A stretch of 64,000 nt of DNA. It comes from Corylus avellana. Taxonomy: Eukaryota > Streptophyta > Magnoliopsida > Fagales > Betulaceae. Each line of letters begins with the position of its first letter. Within the stretch, counting starts at the first letter, position 1. This document shows, one piece after another, positions 11,801 through 23,800 of the stretch. A program made the translations under genes and the position numbers. The stretch lies in NCBI RefSeq assembly GCF_901000735.1, contig NC_081544.1:24849049-24913048 (forward strand), given 5' to 3'. The notes beneath the pieces were generated by a model. It did not search any database and was not told the DNA's origin. It saw only the letters and a list, made by a program, of their open reading frames with translations.

Positions 11801-14800
11801 AGGTGATTCTTTTTCATACTTAATGTATTTGGGTTGCGCCCTTTCGCACTTAATAATTTTCAATTACTTTGGTTATTTAATGCCTTGATTGATCTTCTTA
11901 TATTATAAGAGACATTGATGAACAGACTACTTGAGACCTAGAGGAAAACTTCGTTTACCACCTACTAGGCACATAGTGTCTACTACTCTGCCTATGCATT
12001 ATGTTTAATGATATAGTCCTATTTTAAAATTTACATTGAAGCTTGTCTCTTTGCTCAAGTTATTCCTTTTTATTAGACAAATACTTCATGCCATTTAATT
12101 TTCCTGTACTTTCCATTAGATAAAGGAGATTGGCTCGAGAAAAGGTCTGATGGGGCATGCCTTAGAATTTGTTGACTTTCCAGATGAAAGTAAGTATACT
12201 ATTGCAGTTCATGTCATTCAGTCTACCATTGGCTATTATAATTTATCATCTCAAGGTTATGCAAATTAAAAATTAATCCTCACGAAATGATTTTTTGTTT
12301 TGTTTTGTTTTTTCTTCTTCTTCTTAGGGCCTGTCTGTTTTACTTACAGAAAGTGATTTTAGGTTTCAAAAAGCGATTTAGAAGGGTCAAATTGGCACCT
12401 TTATGAAATGTGTTTTTTTTTGTCAAATGAATGGGTCCAAAATTCACTTTCTGGGATATATTACCAAATGCTCACTTGCTACTTAGGTTGTTTGGCCCGA
12501 GCTTGAAGGCACATTTGGGAGTCCAAACAGTGGAAACAAACGCTTCATATGTTCTGGAATTAAGTAATAGTGGTAGTCATAAACAAATATATATATATAT
12601 ATATATATTTTTTTTTCTATGTCGGGGAACTTCTCCAAGGCATGGCCTTTCGGACCCACCCCTGCAGAGTAAATCCCGGTTCCGTGCACCGCACCCTCGG
12701 AAGTTTCCCTACACGGAATTGGTTAAATCGCTGGCTTTTCACTAGGGGGTGTGGCCTAAAAGGATTGTCTGCACTCATGAGGTTTTGAACCTTGGACCTT
12801 GAAGGGGATGATACCTCAAGACCAAGGCCTCCACCACTTATTGACTTTTCTTATCCTAATATTATATATATAAACAAGTGATAGATATGAAAGTCAAACA
12901 AATCAATGGAATCCTTGTTAGCTTTTTTGATAGACAACTACTAGAGCATTTGTAGGTGTGAGTTTTTTTATATTTATAAACAAATAGATGGAAAATCTAC
13001 AAATTTAGTTTGTTTCTAGAATTGAAAACCTAAAAATACATTCACTTGGTCTGATGTTATACTTGTGTTTTTGAAATAGCATCATTCTTCTATTGTACTT
13101 TATTTACAGAAACAAAATGGACACAGTTATATCAAAAGCGTAGAAACTGGAAGGAGGTAAAAAGGCAATTGATGGTTCGCCCTCAATTTCCTCCTATCTT
13201 TCGTGAAAGTCAAATGCCTGACGTCAATAGCATCTTAGAAGTGGTAGTCATTGTTGACAATGTTTGGAAAGTGGGGGATTTGGTAGATTGGTTGATGGAT
13301 AGTTGTTATTGGTCTGGAAGAGTAACTGAATTGTTGGGGGATGAGAAGGTAAAGGTAATATTTATGTGCCTATCCATTTATATCCTCTATTTGGTATTGA
13401 ATGCTGAATTTTGTTTGCTTGTTATCATTTTTTTTCATTGTGAGGTGGTTTCTGCATATGTGTTTTTAGTCTATCCTGTTAATCATACTCCCCTTTTTAT
13501 GTATAACCAGTTGCTTTCTTATTTTGTTTGCTGAAACATGTATCATATGGACAGTCCTTACCATGTAGTCTAATCACTTGATTGATTTAGCTTCCTTGAT
13601 GTTAATAATTTGCTCAAGTCTATTATGTGTTTAATGCAACAACTAATCAAGTGATATCTTCAAAACCAAGCATCAACTTCTCATCAAGTTCATTGAAATT
13701 TGGTTTTAATAATCAGGAGTCTGTTTGGTTCCATTCTCAGACATCAGTTTTGAAAAAGGGTTTGTTTTTCTCTGAAAATGGATTGGTTTCAAAGCATTTA
13801 TATATATTTTTTTCTTTAGACCTAGTTTTGCACTATTTGCTTTGGACTCTGATGACTAAAAATGATTTCTTGCTAACAGAAACAAACCGGTGGTGACCTT
13901 CCTGAGGTATTTTGGTCCGGTTTTGTGTTATCCTTGTCAATTTTCTGTGTGTGACCTTACTGTGACATCCGATTAATGTTTCAGGAAGTCCATATTATGT
14001 TTTTTTTAATAGGGAAATACACCAAAAAAGTCCTTGAATTTAGGAACTTTTGCCAAATCATGACTTACATTTTCGATCTCGCCAATTAAGGACCTTCTTT
14101 ATGGTCTCCTGCCAAATTTGTCATTTCGTCCAACTTTTGGCTCAATTTTTAACGGGACTTCTGTCATGTGTCATTTTTCCACATCAGACCAATAGCGTGA
14201 GGCCACATGTGTAATGAGTTACATGTTAGATTTAAAAACAAATTTTAGACATAATATCATTTATGTCCAAACCCAGCCTCAGAAAAACCGTAGGCTTTCC
14301 CTTCATTTCTTTGTGCCCTTGGATTGAGTCCTTTTAAAAGGCGGGTACGATTCTGTGGACTCGGGCTTGGGGTTCTCGCTGATGGGTCTTGGGTCAGGGT
14401 GCGGGTGTGACGTCTTCGGCGGCCATGGATGGCTTTTCTCCGTTTGAGGGGTTGGCCGATGGTCCTTCTCCAGCGCGGTAGGTCTGGTCTCCTCCTTGGG
14501 TTGCTCGTTGGGAGAGATTTCAATGCCATCCGAGCACGAGATTTCTCTCATCTCCTCGAATGTGTCATCCTCAGAAGAGAATTTCAAACTTCTCGAAGAG
14601 GAAGCTACCATGAAGGCTAGTGTTTGGAGATCTCCTCCGGCAAAGGGCTTTCTTCGGCGGGGGTTTCTTGGTCCGAGTCCCCATAGTGCAGGTTTCTTCT
14701 CTTCCCTCGCCTAAGGTGTTGGTTGTGACTTCATTGTCTCCGGTTGTTAAGGAAGATGGAGTGAATGAAGAATTGAGTGGCTGCTCCTTAGGCACTTCGT

Positions 14801-17800
14801 CGATGATAAGGGCGAAGATTTCAGGTTGACTGGCTTAATCCAATCTCAGAAGTGGCCGGTAGGTTTTGGTCTGTCTGGGGAGATTGTTGTGTGGGATTAG
14901 GGAGATGAAGTTTGGGATGGGGAGGATGGAGACTCCCCTTATCCCTTGGGCGTTTTTCCTCCTGCCATGCCCTTGGATTGGGTGTGGGATTGTGATAAGG
15001 ATGAGGATCCATCCTTGGCGCTCCTGGATGTCAGTGAAGAGGACTTTCTTGCGTGTCCTAAGAATAGAGGCAGTAGGGAGCTGTTGAATTTAGAAAGTTT
15101 CATTAACTATGGTAAGGCATGCGCGTCCTCTCAACGAGGGAAAGACAAGCCTCATGTGCTGCAGCGTTTGAGTGCTTCGCATGGGTGTCAGGTTTGGGGT
15201 CTTTTGGTTTTTGTGGGCTTCGGTTTGGTGTGCTTGTCAGGCTTTATGGGTTTTTTCTTTTTTTTCTTTGGGTTTTTGGTAGGTGATTCTTGTGTATACT
15301 TCTTATGCACGTAGGGGCGCCTTACGCTTTTTAATTAAACTTTTATTACTTATTTAAAAGAAAAAGTCCTTTTAAAAGACCCAAAAGAGATAAAAAGACC
15401 AAAAAAGAAAATCAATGAAAGGGATGGGTGGGGTGGAGATCCACCTTCGCTGAAGCAGGGGTGGATCTAAGACCCCCATTTTGGGTGGGGGGCAGGATGA
15501 ATCTTCACCCTTCCCCCTCTTCGGTGCATTTTTTTTTTTTGTATACAATGATATTATTTTTAAAACATGTTCTTTTTTTTCAAAGCGTTTTAAATGTAAT
15601 ATGTTACTCATTACACGTGCTCTCATGCTATTGGTATAATGTGGAAAAAACATAATACATTGGGATACAAAATTGCTTATAAAAAAAAAGTTGGACAGAA
15701 GGACCAATTTCAGCAGAGGCCATAATGGAGGTCCTTAATTGACAAATTTGAAAAGTGGGTCCCCACTATCAAGAAATTAAGTTTGCAAACTACATTTTAA
15801 TGATAAGTAGTTGTTAGCCAAAGAAAAAAAAAGAGATAAGATAAAGAAAATCATCTTTAATAAATCTAATTTTTCAAGGGAATGCTATCTTCTCTCCTCT
15901 GTTCATATGAATTTTCTAGATAAGCTGAACACTGAGTACTTTGCTACGGCAGAAGCATTATATTTATTTTTCTGTTCTTATATTGTATTTTGTTGCTTTT
16001 CTAGATCGAGTTGTTTCCTCCTCCTACGGGTGAAGGATTATCATATGAAGTCCCCTGCAAGGACCTACGCCCATCATTAGATTGGACTCCAGAATATGGC
16101 TGGGCAGTGCCTATTCCTGTGGTAGCTTTCTTGAACTCCTGTGTTTTCACTTGTATTTACCAAGAAAGCTTGCTCTATATTACTGTTTGATATGTCTTTC
16201 AAGTCTTTCCTAAGTTCTAGAATCTTTACCGATTGTTATAAGATTTTTTGTTATAAAAGTTATATAGTAAATGACAAAAGGGTTGACTTCTCCACCAAAC
16301 CGAGGAGATGGTTACCTTTGATGAAACAAACATGTAGGCTGGCTTATTTGCATGTTGAGTGTTTCGATCACCCAACATATCATCATTGGCTGGACAATCT
16401 AAGCAAGAATGTTTGCCTGTAACATTGTCAATTTAGGTCCATTGTACCATGGCAATAATTGGAAATATCAACATTTCACACCTGTTGCTATGATTAATTT
16501 GTTCTTTGTAGAAGTCAATAAATGCTAATATGGATTCTTTAATTGCAGCTTTTTTAGAGGTTTAATTGTATTGTTTAATCTAAATATTTTTGAAGAGTTG
16601 GTGGAAGTCGGGGGGACTTCCACGGCTTCCATCTCCATCTCTCCCCAACCATAAAAGTAAAATTCATGAAGTAAAGGGATCAATTAGGGTCGCTGTCTTC
16701 CATGCTCTTTTGCCCACCACAAAAAAGCTATTTTGTTAACTGCTCTTCTATCCAACTTTCCATCGTTTAATTGTGATTCATGAAAGACATCTTTTTTTTT
16801 TGATAAGTAATATTTTATATCAAAAGCGCAGAGGGGCGCAACCCTAGTACACAGGAAGTATACAAGGGAAACGACTAACTAGAAAAAGAGAAAAGAACAA
16901 GAAAATCAAGAAAGCTAATAACTAAAGGAGCGAGCCAAGCCGCTGTCCATGAGTAGAGGATATGGAAAAAGAAGGCCGTGAGATCCTCCAAGGATCGCTC
17001 AGAATCCTGAAAGCATCTCTCATTCCTTTCTGACCATAGGCACCACACAATGCATTGAGGAACCATTTTCCAAACAACGCCACTCTTGGAGCGACCTCCT
17101 GACCACCAACACGCAAATAATCCCTCCACCTTCTTAGGCATGACCCAAGACAATCCGAAACGACTGAAGATAGCATACCATAAGGATCGAGCGATCTCAC
17201 AGTGAAGGAACAAATGATCAATAGACTCCCCATCATTTTTGCATAAATAACATCTATTGATTACGATAAAATTCCTTTTTCTGAGATTATCAAGAGTAAG
17301 AATCTTCCCTAGCACCGCCGTCCAAGTAAGGAAAGCCACTCTCGAAGGTGCCTTGGTACCCCAAATACTCTTCCAAGGAAAAGGATCAGCCTCTTTACTT
17401 ACCAAGACATCATAAAAAGATCTAACATCAAACTTCCCTTTTCTAGACGGGATCCACCAAATTCTGTCCTCCCCTCCCCTTCTCATTCTTTGGGAGTATA
17501 ACCGAGTATAGAACGAGGCTAATACTTCCAATTCCCAATCGTGAACCGACCGAAAGAAACTAACATTCCATTGGCGGGTTCCACCCATAAGCTCCAAATT
17601 GTCGGCAATGGACGCATCTTTAGCATTAGCTATATTGTGAAGGCCTGGGAAATATTCCTTCAGCGTCATATCTCCACACCAAACATCATCCCAAAATCTT
17701 ATATGAGACCCATCTCCTGGATCAAATTTGATATGTTTAGAGAACAGACGCCACCCCCTCCTAATGTGCCTCCAAAGACCCACCCCATGCGGGCCGGGAG

Positions 17801-20800
17801 TGTCGACAGAATGCCATCCACCCCACTCAGACCCAAACTTTGCATCCACTACAATTCTCCACCAAGCCTCTCTCTCATGCACATAACGCCATAGCCATTT
17901 CCCTAATAGAGCTTGATTAAAGACTCTCAATTTCCTGATCCCTAAACCACCTTTAGAGATAGGAGAGCATACCTTGTCCCACTTGACCAAATGGTACTTG
18001 AACTCTTCGTTGAGACCACCCCAAAGAAAGTCACGTTGAAGCTTCTCAATTCGCTTGGCCACTGAAGCAGGTATAGGAAAGAGAGATAATAAATAAGTAG
18101 GAAGGTTAGAGAGTGTGCTCTTGATTAAAGTGACCCTTCCTCCCTTAGAAAGGTATAACCTTTTCCAACTAGCCAACTTACGCTCAACCTTTTCCAATGT
18201 ATCATCCCAATTGTTTTTAGCCTTAAACCGGGCGCCCAAAGGAAGCCCTAGATATTTCAAAGGCAGGGACGCTATACCACAGCCCAATACCCCCGCCAAT
18301 TCTTCCATAATAGCCACCTCACCTACCGGGACCAAGGCTGATTTAGCCATATTCACCTTCATACCTGAAACAGCTTCAAAACAAATGAGAAGCGCTTTAA
18401 TAGAGCGAATTTGGTCCCTATTCGCCCCACAAAAGACCAACGTGTCATCTGCAAATAAAAGATGAGAGATGGTGACCCTCTCAGACAAATTGGCTCCCAC
18501 AGAAAAGCCCGAGATACGGCCATTATCAATGGCGGCAGCAATCATCCTGCTAAACACCTCCATAATAATGACAAACAAGAAGGGAGACAATGGATCCCCC
18601 TGCCTTACCCCTCGAGAACTTCTGAAGAACCCTGAGGGAGTACCATTGATCAATACAGAAAAGCGTGCATTCGAAATACATCGTTCAATCCATAAACACC
18701 ATTTCTCCCCGAAACCACATCGCCTGAGAAGATACAATAGAAACTTCCAATTTATATGATCATAAGCCTTCTCCATATCCAATTTACAAAGCAGCCCTGA
18801 TTCCCCTGAATTGATTCGGCTATCCAAACATTCACTTGCAATAAGGACCGAATCCGTAATTTGCTTGCCCTTCACAAAAGCATTTTGAGGCTTTGAAATC
18901 ACCCTATCCACAACCCTCCTCATCCTATTAGCGAGAACTTTAGCAATAATCTTGTAAGTCCCGCTTATGAGACTTATAGGACGGAACTCCTTAAACTCGG
19001 AAGCCCCGGGCACCTTTGGAATGAGAGAAATGAAAGTAGCATTAAGACTTTTTTCAAACTTACCACGAGTATGAAAGTCTGAAAATACCGCCATAATGTC
19101 TTCCTTAATTACCTCCCAGCAATCTTGAAAGAAAGCCATAGAGAAACCATCCGGACCTGGTGCCTTATCTCTGTCCATGCCTTTAACCACCTCCAAAACC
19201 TCCCTTTCATCAAAAGGAACTTCTAGCTGGTTGGCCTCATCCGCATCCAACATATCAAAAGCAAGATTGTCCACCCTAGGCCTCCAATCACAACGTTCCG
19301 AAAATAATGACTCGTAAAATTGCACCGCCTGATCCTTGATGAGGTCTTGGTTAGAGGAAAGAGCTCCGTTAATGGCTATGGAATCAATGGAGTTGCATCT
19401 ACGATTAGAATTGGCGATCCGATGAAAGAACTTAGTGCACTTGCCCCCTTCTTTGAGCCACCGAATCCTGGATTTTTGTCTCCAACTAATTTCTTCTTGT
19501 AAAAGAGAGATCTCCAATTCCCTAATAACCACCCTTTTTCTTTCCTTCTCTTCTTCATCTAATTCCCTCTCCTCCTCCAATCTGTCCATGTTCTTCAATT
19601 CTTCCGCTTTCTCTAAGCATCTTGCACTTACATTACCAAATTCCATTTCATTCCATCTTTTAATGTCCTCCTTTAACGCCTTAAGCTTTTTGGCCAATAT
19701 AAAACTTGGAGAGCCAAAAAAACTATAAGACGACCACCAAACCCGCACCCTATCCACAAAACCAACATTTTTCAGCCACATGTTTTCGAATTTAAAAGGC
19801 CTCTTACCCCTAATCATGGCGTCACAATCAAGCAAAATGGGGAAATGATCCGAACATAGTCTAAGCAACCTCTTCTGTAACACACCAGGATATTTGATTT
19901 CCCATTCTGGAGAGACTAGGAAACGATCAATCCTAGACCGTGAGTAAGAATTAGACCAAGTGAATGTACCTCCAGCCAAGGGAAGATCCATGAGCCCCTG
20001 CTCAGAAATGAAATCCGAAAAATCCGACATTGCTCGTGTGAGACGTGCTCCCCCCGCCCTTTCACTAGGAAAGTGAGTGACGTTGAAATCACCACCAATA
20101 CACCACGGCACCTCCCACCAACTAATGAGACCAGCTAACTCTTCCCATAAACGATGTCTGATGGAATCGAAATTCGGGCCGTAAACCCCCGCGAAGGCCC
20201 AAACAAAATCATCCTCCACATTCTTGAACGAGCAGGCTGCAACAAATTCTCCCACACAAACCTCAAGCTTCGTGACCACCCTTCTATCCCACATCAATAA
20301 GATACCACCCGAAGCTCCTCTAGCTGCCACAAAGCACCAGTCTGCATACGCACATCCCCACAAATTTCTCACAAAACTCCTGGAAATATACTCCATTTTC
20401 GTCTCCTGAAGGCACACAATGTCTGCCTTCCATTGTCTGAGCATGTTTTTCACCCTCAAACACTTATTGCCCTCATTAAGCCCCCTCACATTCCAAGAGA
20501 TTATCCTAGGCTTCATGGAAAATCTCTTTGTGCCCTTCCCTTCACCCTAGCCCTGCAACTATTACCATCATAATTTATAGAACTTACCAAATTATTAAGT
20601 TCCCTTGAACCTTTTTTTCCCCCATTTGAGACCATTCCTGCTCCTTTCCCTTCATTTTCTGCAATAATAGTCGCAAACAACTCCAAAAGCTTCCCTTCAA
20701 ACCCATCGCACGAGATACCCACAACATGACTAAATTCCTCCACCATTTTCAAGACCTTGTCAGTGGGTTGATTCCCCTTTTTTCCTTTAAGTCCCAATGT

Positions 20801-23800
20801 TGGACAGCTTAAAAGCGGACTGAGATCCTCCCCTTCAAAAATTGCCAACTCCAATCCTGCCATCGAGCTCTGCTTGAGTGGAGCTGATTTCTCCACAGAC
20901 TGTGGAGAATTAAAAATCTCCACTTTAGTTGAAATATGACCCTTGTCCACATCATCCCGGGATTCTAGTTGAGCTTCCAAACCGTCCCCCTCCATAACTT
21001 CCATTCCCCCTATCAGACCAACCTCCAGCCCCGCCTCTACAGAAACTACCTCCCCTTTTCCTGTTTCTCTCTCGCAGACTTCCAGAGCCTTATGATTACA
21101 CCGTGCTTCAAGTCGAGGCAACGAGTCCCGGGAATCAGATACTGCCGGAAGCTTGGAACCCGCTGTCACCACCAAAGCCCAACCATCCTGGACTGCCGGA
21201 AGCCCAGACCCAGCCCCCGCCTTCAATGCTCGAGGATCCTGGCCTGCCGGATCTACTGGGATCGGTCCCCTTGGAGAATCGCAGCCTCTGCCGCCGCCTA
21301 TCTCCCCTTCCGACGTTGTTTCCTTCCTTATCGTCGCTGTCTGTCGCGGTTCCAGGTGCAGCACGCCATCCACCATGCCGGACAGCCCCAAACCAACTTT
21401 AGAGGAAACTTTTCCCATTAATCCCTGCTCAGACCTCGCCGGCAGACCTGCCGGCGACTGACCCATCGTGGCTTGAAGCCTAGCGATTGACAACGAAGCT
21501 CCAAGATCTCCCACCTTACTTGTCGTCCAGCCCACCTGAACTCTTTTCACCCTCACCGGCCTCTTCTTCTTTTTCTTTTTAAGTCTCGACTTCTTTCCTT
21601 TTCCCACTGATTGGATTTTGCCCAACGAACCCATGGGCTGAACTTCCTCCCTCTCGATGTTAGGAGCTGGCTTAGGCCCAAAGCCCAAAAGCCCACCAGC
21701 GCAATGTCCACATTTTCCCATCGCCAACCGTTCCAAGCACACGCTGATTTCCGTTTGGAGCTTTTCCAAAGAATTTCGAAGTTTAACGCATTCGAATCCT
21801 CCAAAATCCACGTGTCCAATGTCAGAAATATTCCTCCCATCAGGTACCTCACGTCCTTGCGCAGCCACCCTTGCATGAGACAAAGGGCCACTACCCAACA
21901 AACCAGAATTTGCCGGAGGAAAATTCGCCGGAGGCACAGACAGCACCGGCAACGAAATGGCCGGAAAGTTTCTGATGTAACACTGTCTCTCTGATTCTTC
22001 CGAGCAGCCCCCCTCTATCGGCTTTTTCCCCTTATCCTTCGCCGGAGGTAACCCAGCTGGGCGCTTGAGTATGGCCGTCGGACCTGCGCAGTTGACTGGA
22101 CCTTTCTTGTTCTTCATCGCTTGTGGCTCTCCGTGATTTGCATTCACCCCCAACAACCACTTCGGGACCCTTGCGATGGGTTCAGACGACGTCAAGAACA
22201 GGTCTTCTGAGGGACGTACCGTAGCCTGTAACACCTCCGAAAAACTCCTCCTTTTCTTCCCCTCATCCTTATCTGGAACCACCAAGAATGGTTGGAAATA
22301 TCTAACAGCAATCTGAATTTCGGACTCGAGTTTGTTCCAACCCTTCTGGTTCTTCCCTTCTGGCACCATCACTGACTTGCGCCTCTCCCTCCCATCGCAT
22401 TCTTCGATCACCAAAAAGCTTCCAAATCTATTAGAGCACTTTTGAGCTAATATTCTGGGATAGCCCGGTTTAGATTGATCATGAAAAACCCTTGAGTCCT
22501 TTACTGCCATCAGCTCCTCGAAGATGTGAAGAAGCCAAACTGCTTCATTGCTACTCAATTTCACTGACCTCAAAAACCTCCTGTTTTTCTCCTGAATCAC
22601 TAAACCAGCTTCCCCATCCTTCACCAGCATTTCAAAATCCTTAGATTCTATAGACCATCTCCTAGATAACCCCATCTAGCCACCACTGACCGCCCACCTT
22701 AGACTAGAAAACCCCTCCTCAACACCTTCTCCGGTAAGGAAAAGAAGAGAGAGAAGAGAGCTTTTTTCTTTTGTCGTCTACTGTAGCACAAATACTATCC
22801 ACAACCTTGCTTGATCGTCCACAAATGTTTGCACAAATACTTCAAATTCCTTCACAGTAACTCTGCAAACTTTTAACATCTTACCATAATTAAAAGCTCC
22901 TTTGGAAGCTCTAAGAAGGACTCTTTAAACTTTCCAAGTACTGGAACAGGCGCCTCAACAAGATTTTAAACGAAGCATTCTGAAAGACATCTTATATCGT
23001 ATTTTATTGTTGTAGAACTTGTGACTATCATTTTAATTTTGTACTTGAGGTATGACTCCTTTGATTTATTATCTTGTTCTGGAAATTTGATATTCTAGCA
23101 TGGACTTTATTTTTTTTGATAAGTAGCATGGACTTTATTTTTGATAAGTAAATCAATCTTATTAAAAAGCACAAAGGGTGCAACCAAAGTAAACAAGAAG
23201 CATACAAGAGAGACCCCCGATTAGGTAGAAGTATAAGAGAACAAATCCAGAAATTCTAGAAGATTAGATAAACGAGAACTATTGTAAACCGCCGTCCAAA
23301 CATAAGAGCATCTCCAGTAATGTTAGGTAAAATACCTAATCAAAAAGTACAATTCTTTATTTTAACTACTCAATTTTTAATACAAACTCCAACAGATTTT
23401 CTATTTCATTCTCTACTTTCTATAAATATTATTATTCTATTTTCTTTTTCACTTTTCACTCTCTCCCACTCTGATCCAAAACCCAAACCCATGCCCACAA
23501 CTATATCTTCCTTCCCTTCTCTCTTCCCTACACACTACCATAACCAGTAACCACACCCAAATCCCCATGGTGAGGACCTTTATTCCACTCGCCCAGTAAC
23601 CTGGCAAAAAAAAAAAGCACACTTGTTCAGCTTCAAACTCGAGCATTTATTGAACCAAACTGAGCCAGAAAAAAACCAGAAACAGTACCAAGGCGAAACA
23701 GCAAGAGAGAAAGAGATCTAGGAAGAAAACCGTCAACTAGTAAGAGAAAATACCGATCAACTCCTCTGTTTGCCCTCCACTCCCACCAGCAATTTTTCCC

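Larger units (their letters stand above)
16794..22980 (-). mobile_element. complete L1-type LINE, 13-bp target duplication
   Basis: A 6,187-bp non-LTR retrotransposon inserted antisense into intron 4 of the Tudor-like gene. An exact 13-bp direct repeat, TGAAAGACATCTT, flanks it (16781-16793 and 22981-22993). On the minus strand it has a 5' UTR of about 305 bp, ORF1, ORF2, a 3' UTR of about 80 bp and a short A-tail (poly-T at 16794-16801). Both ORFs are uninterrupted, so the insertion is probably young, and the element could be autonomous if its promoter works. Confidence 0.92.

Noticed and set aside
13169..13534. 121-codon frame as a separate gene
   Set aside because: Its first two thirds are exon 3 of the Tudor-like gene; the rest is read-through into intron 3.
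20969..21994. Plus-strand frames of 70-150 codons across LINE ORF1
   Set aside because: Antisense shadows of the GC-richer ORF1.
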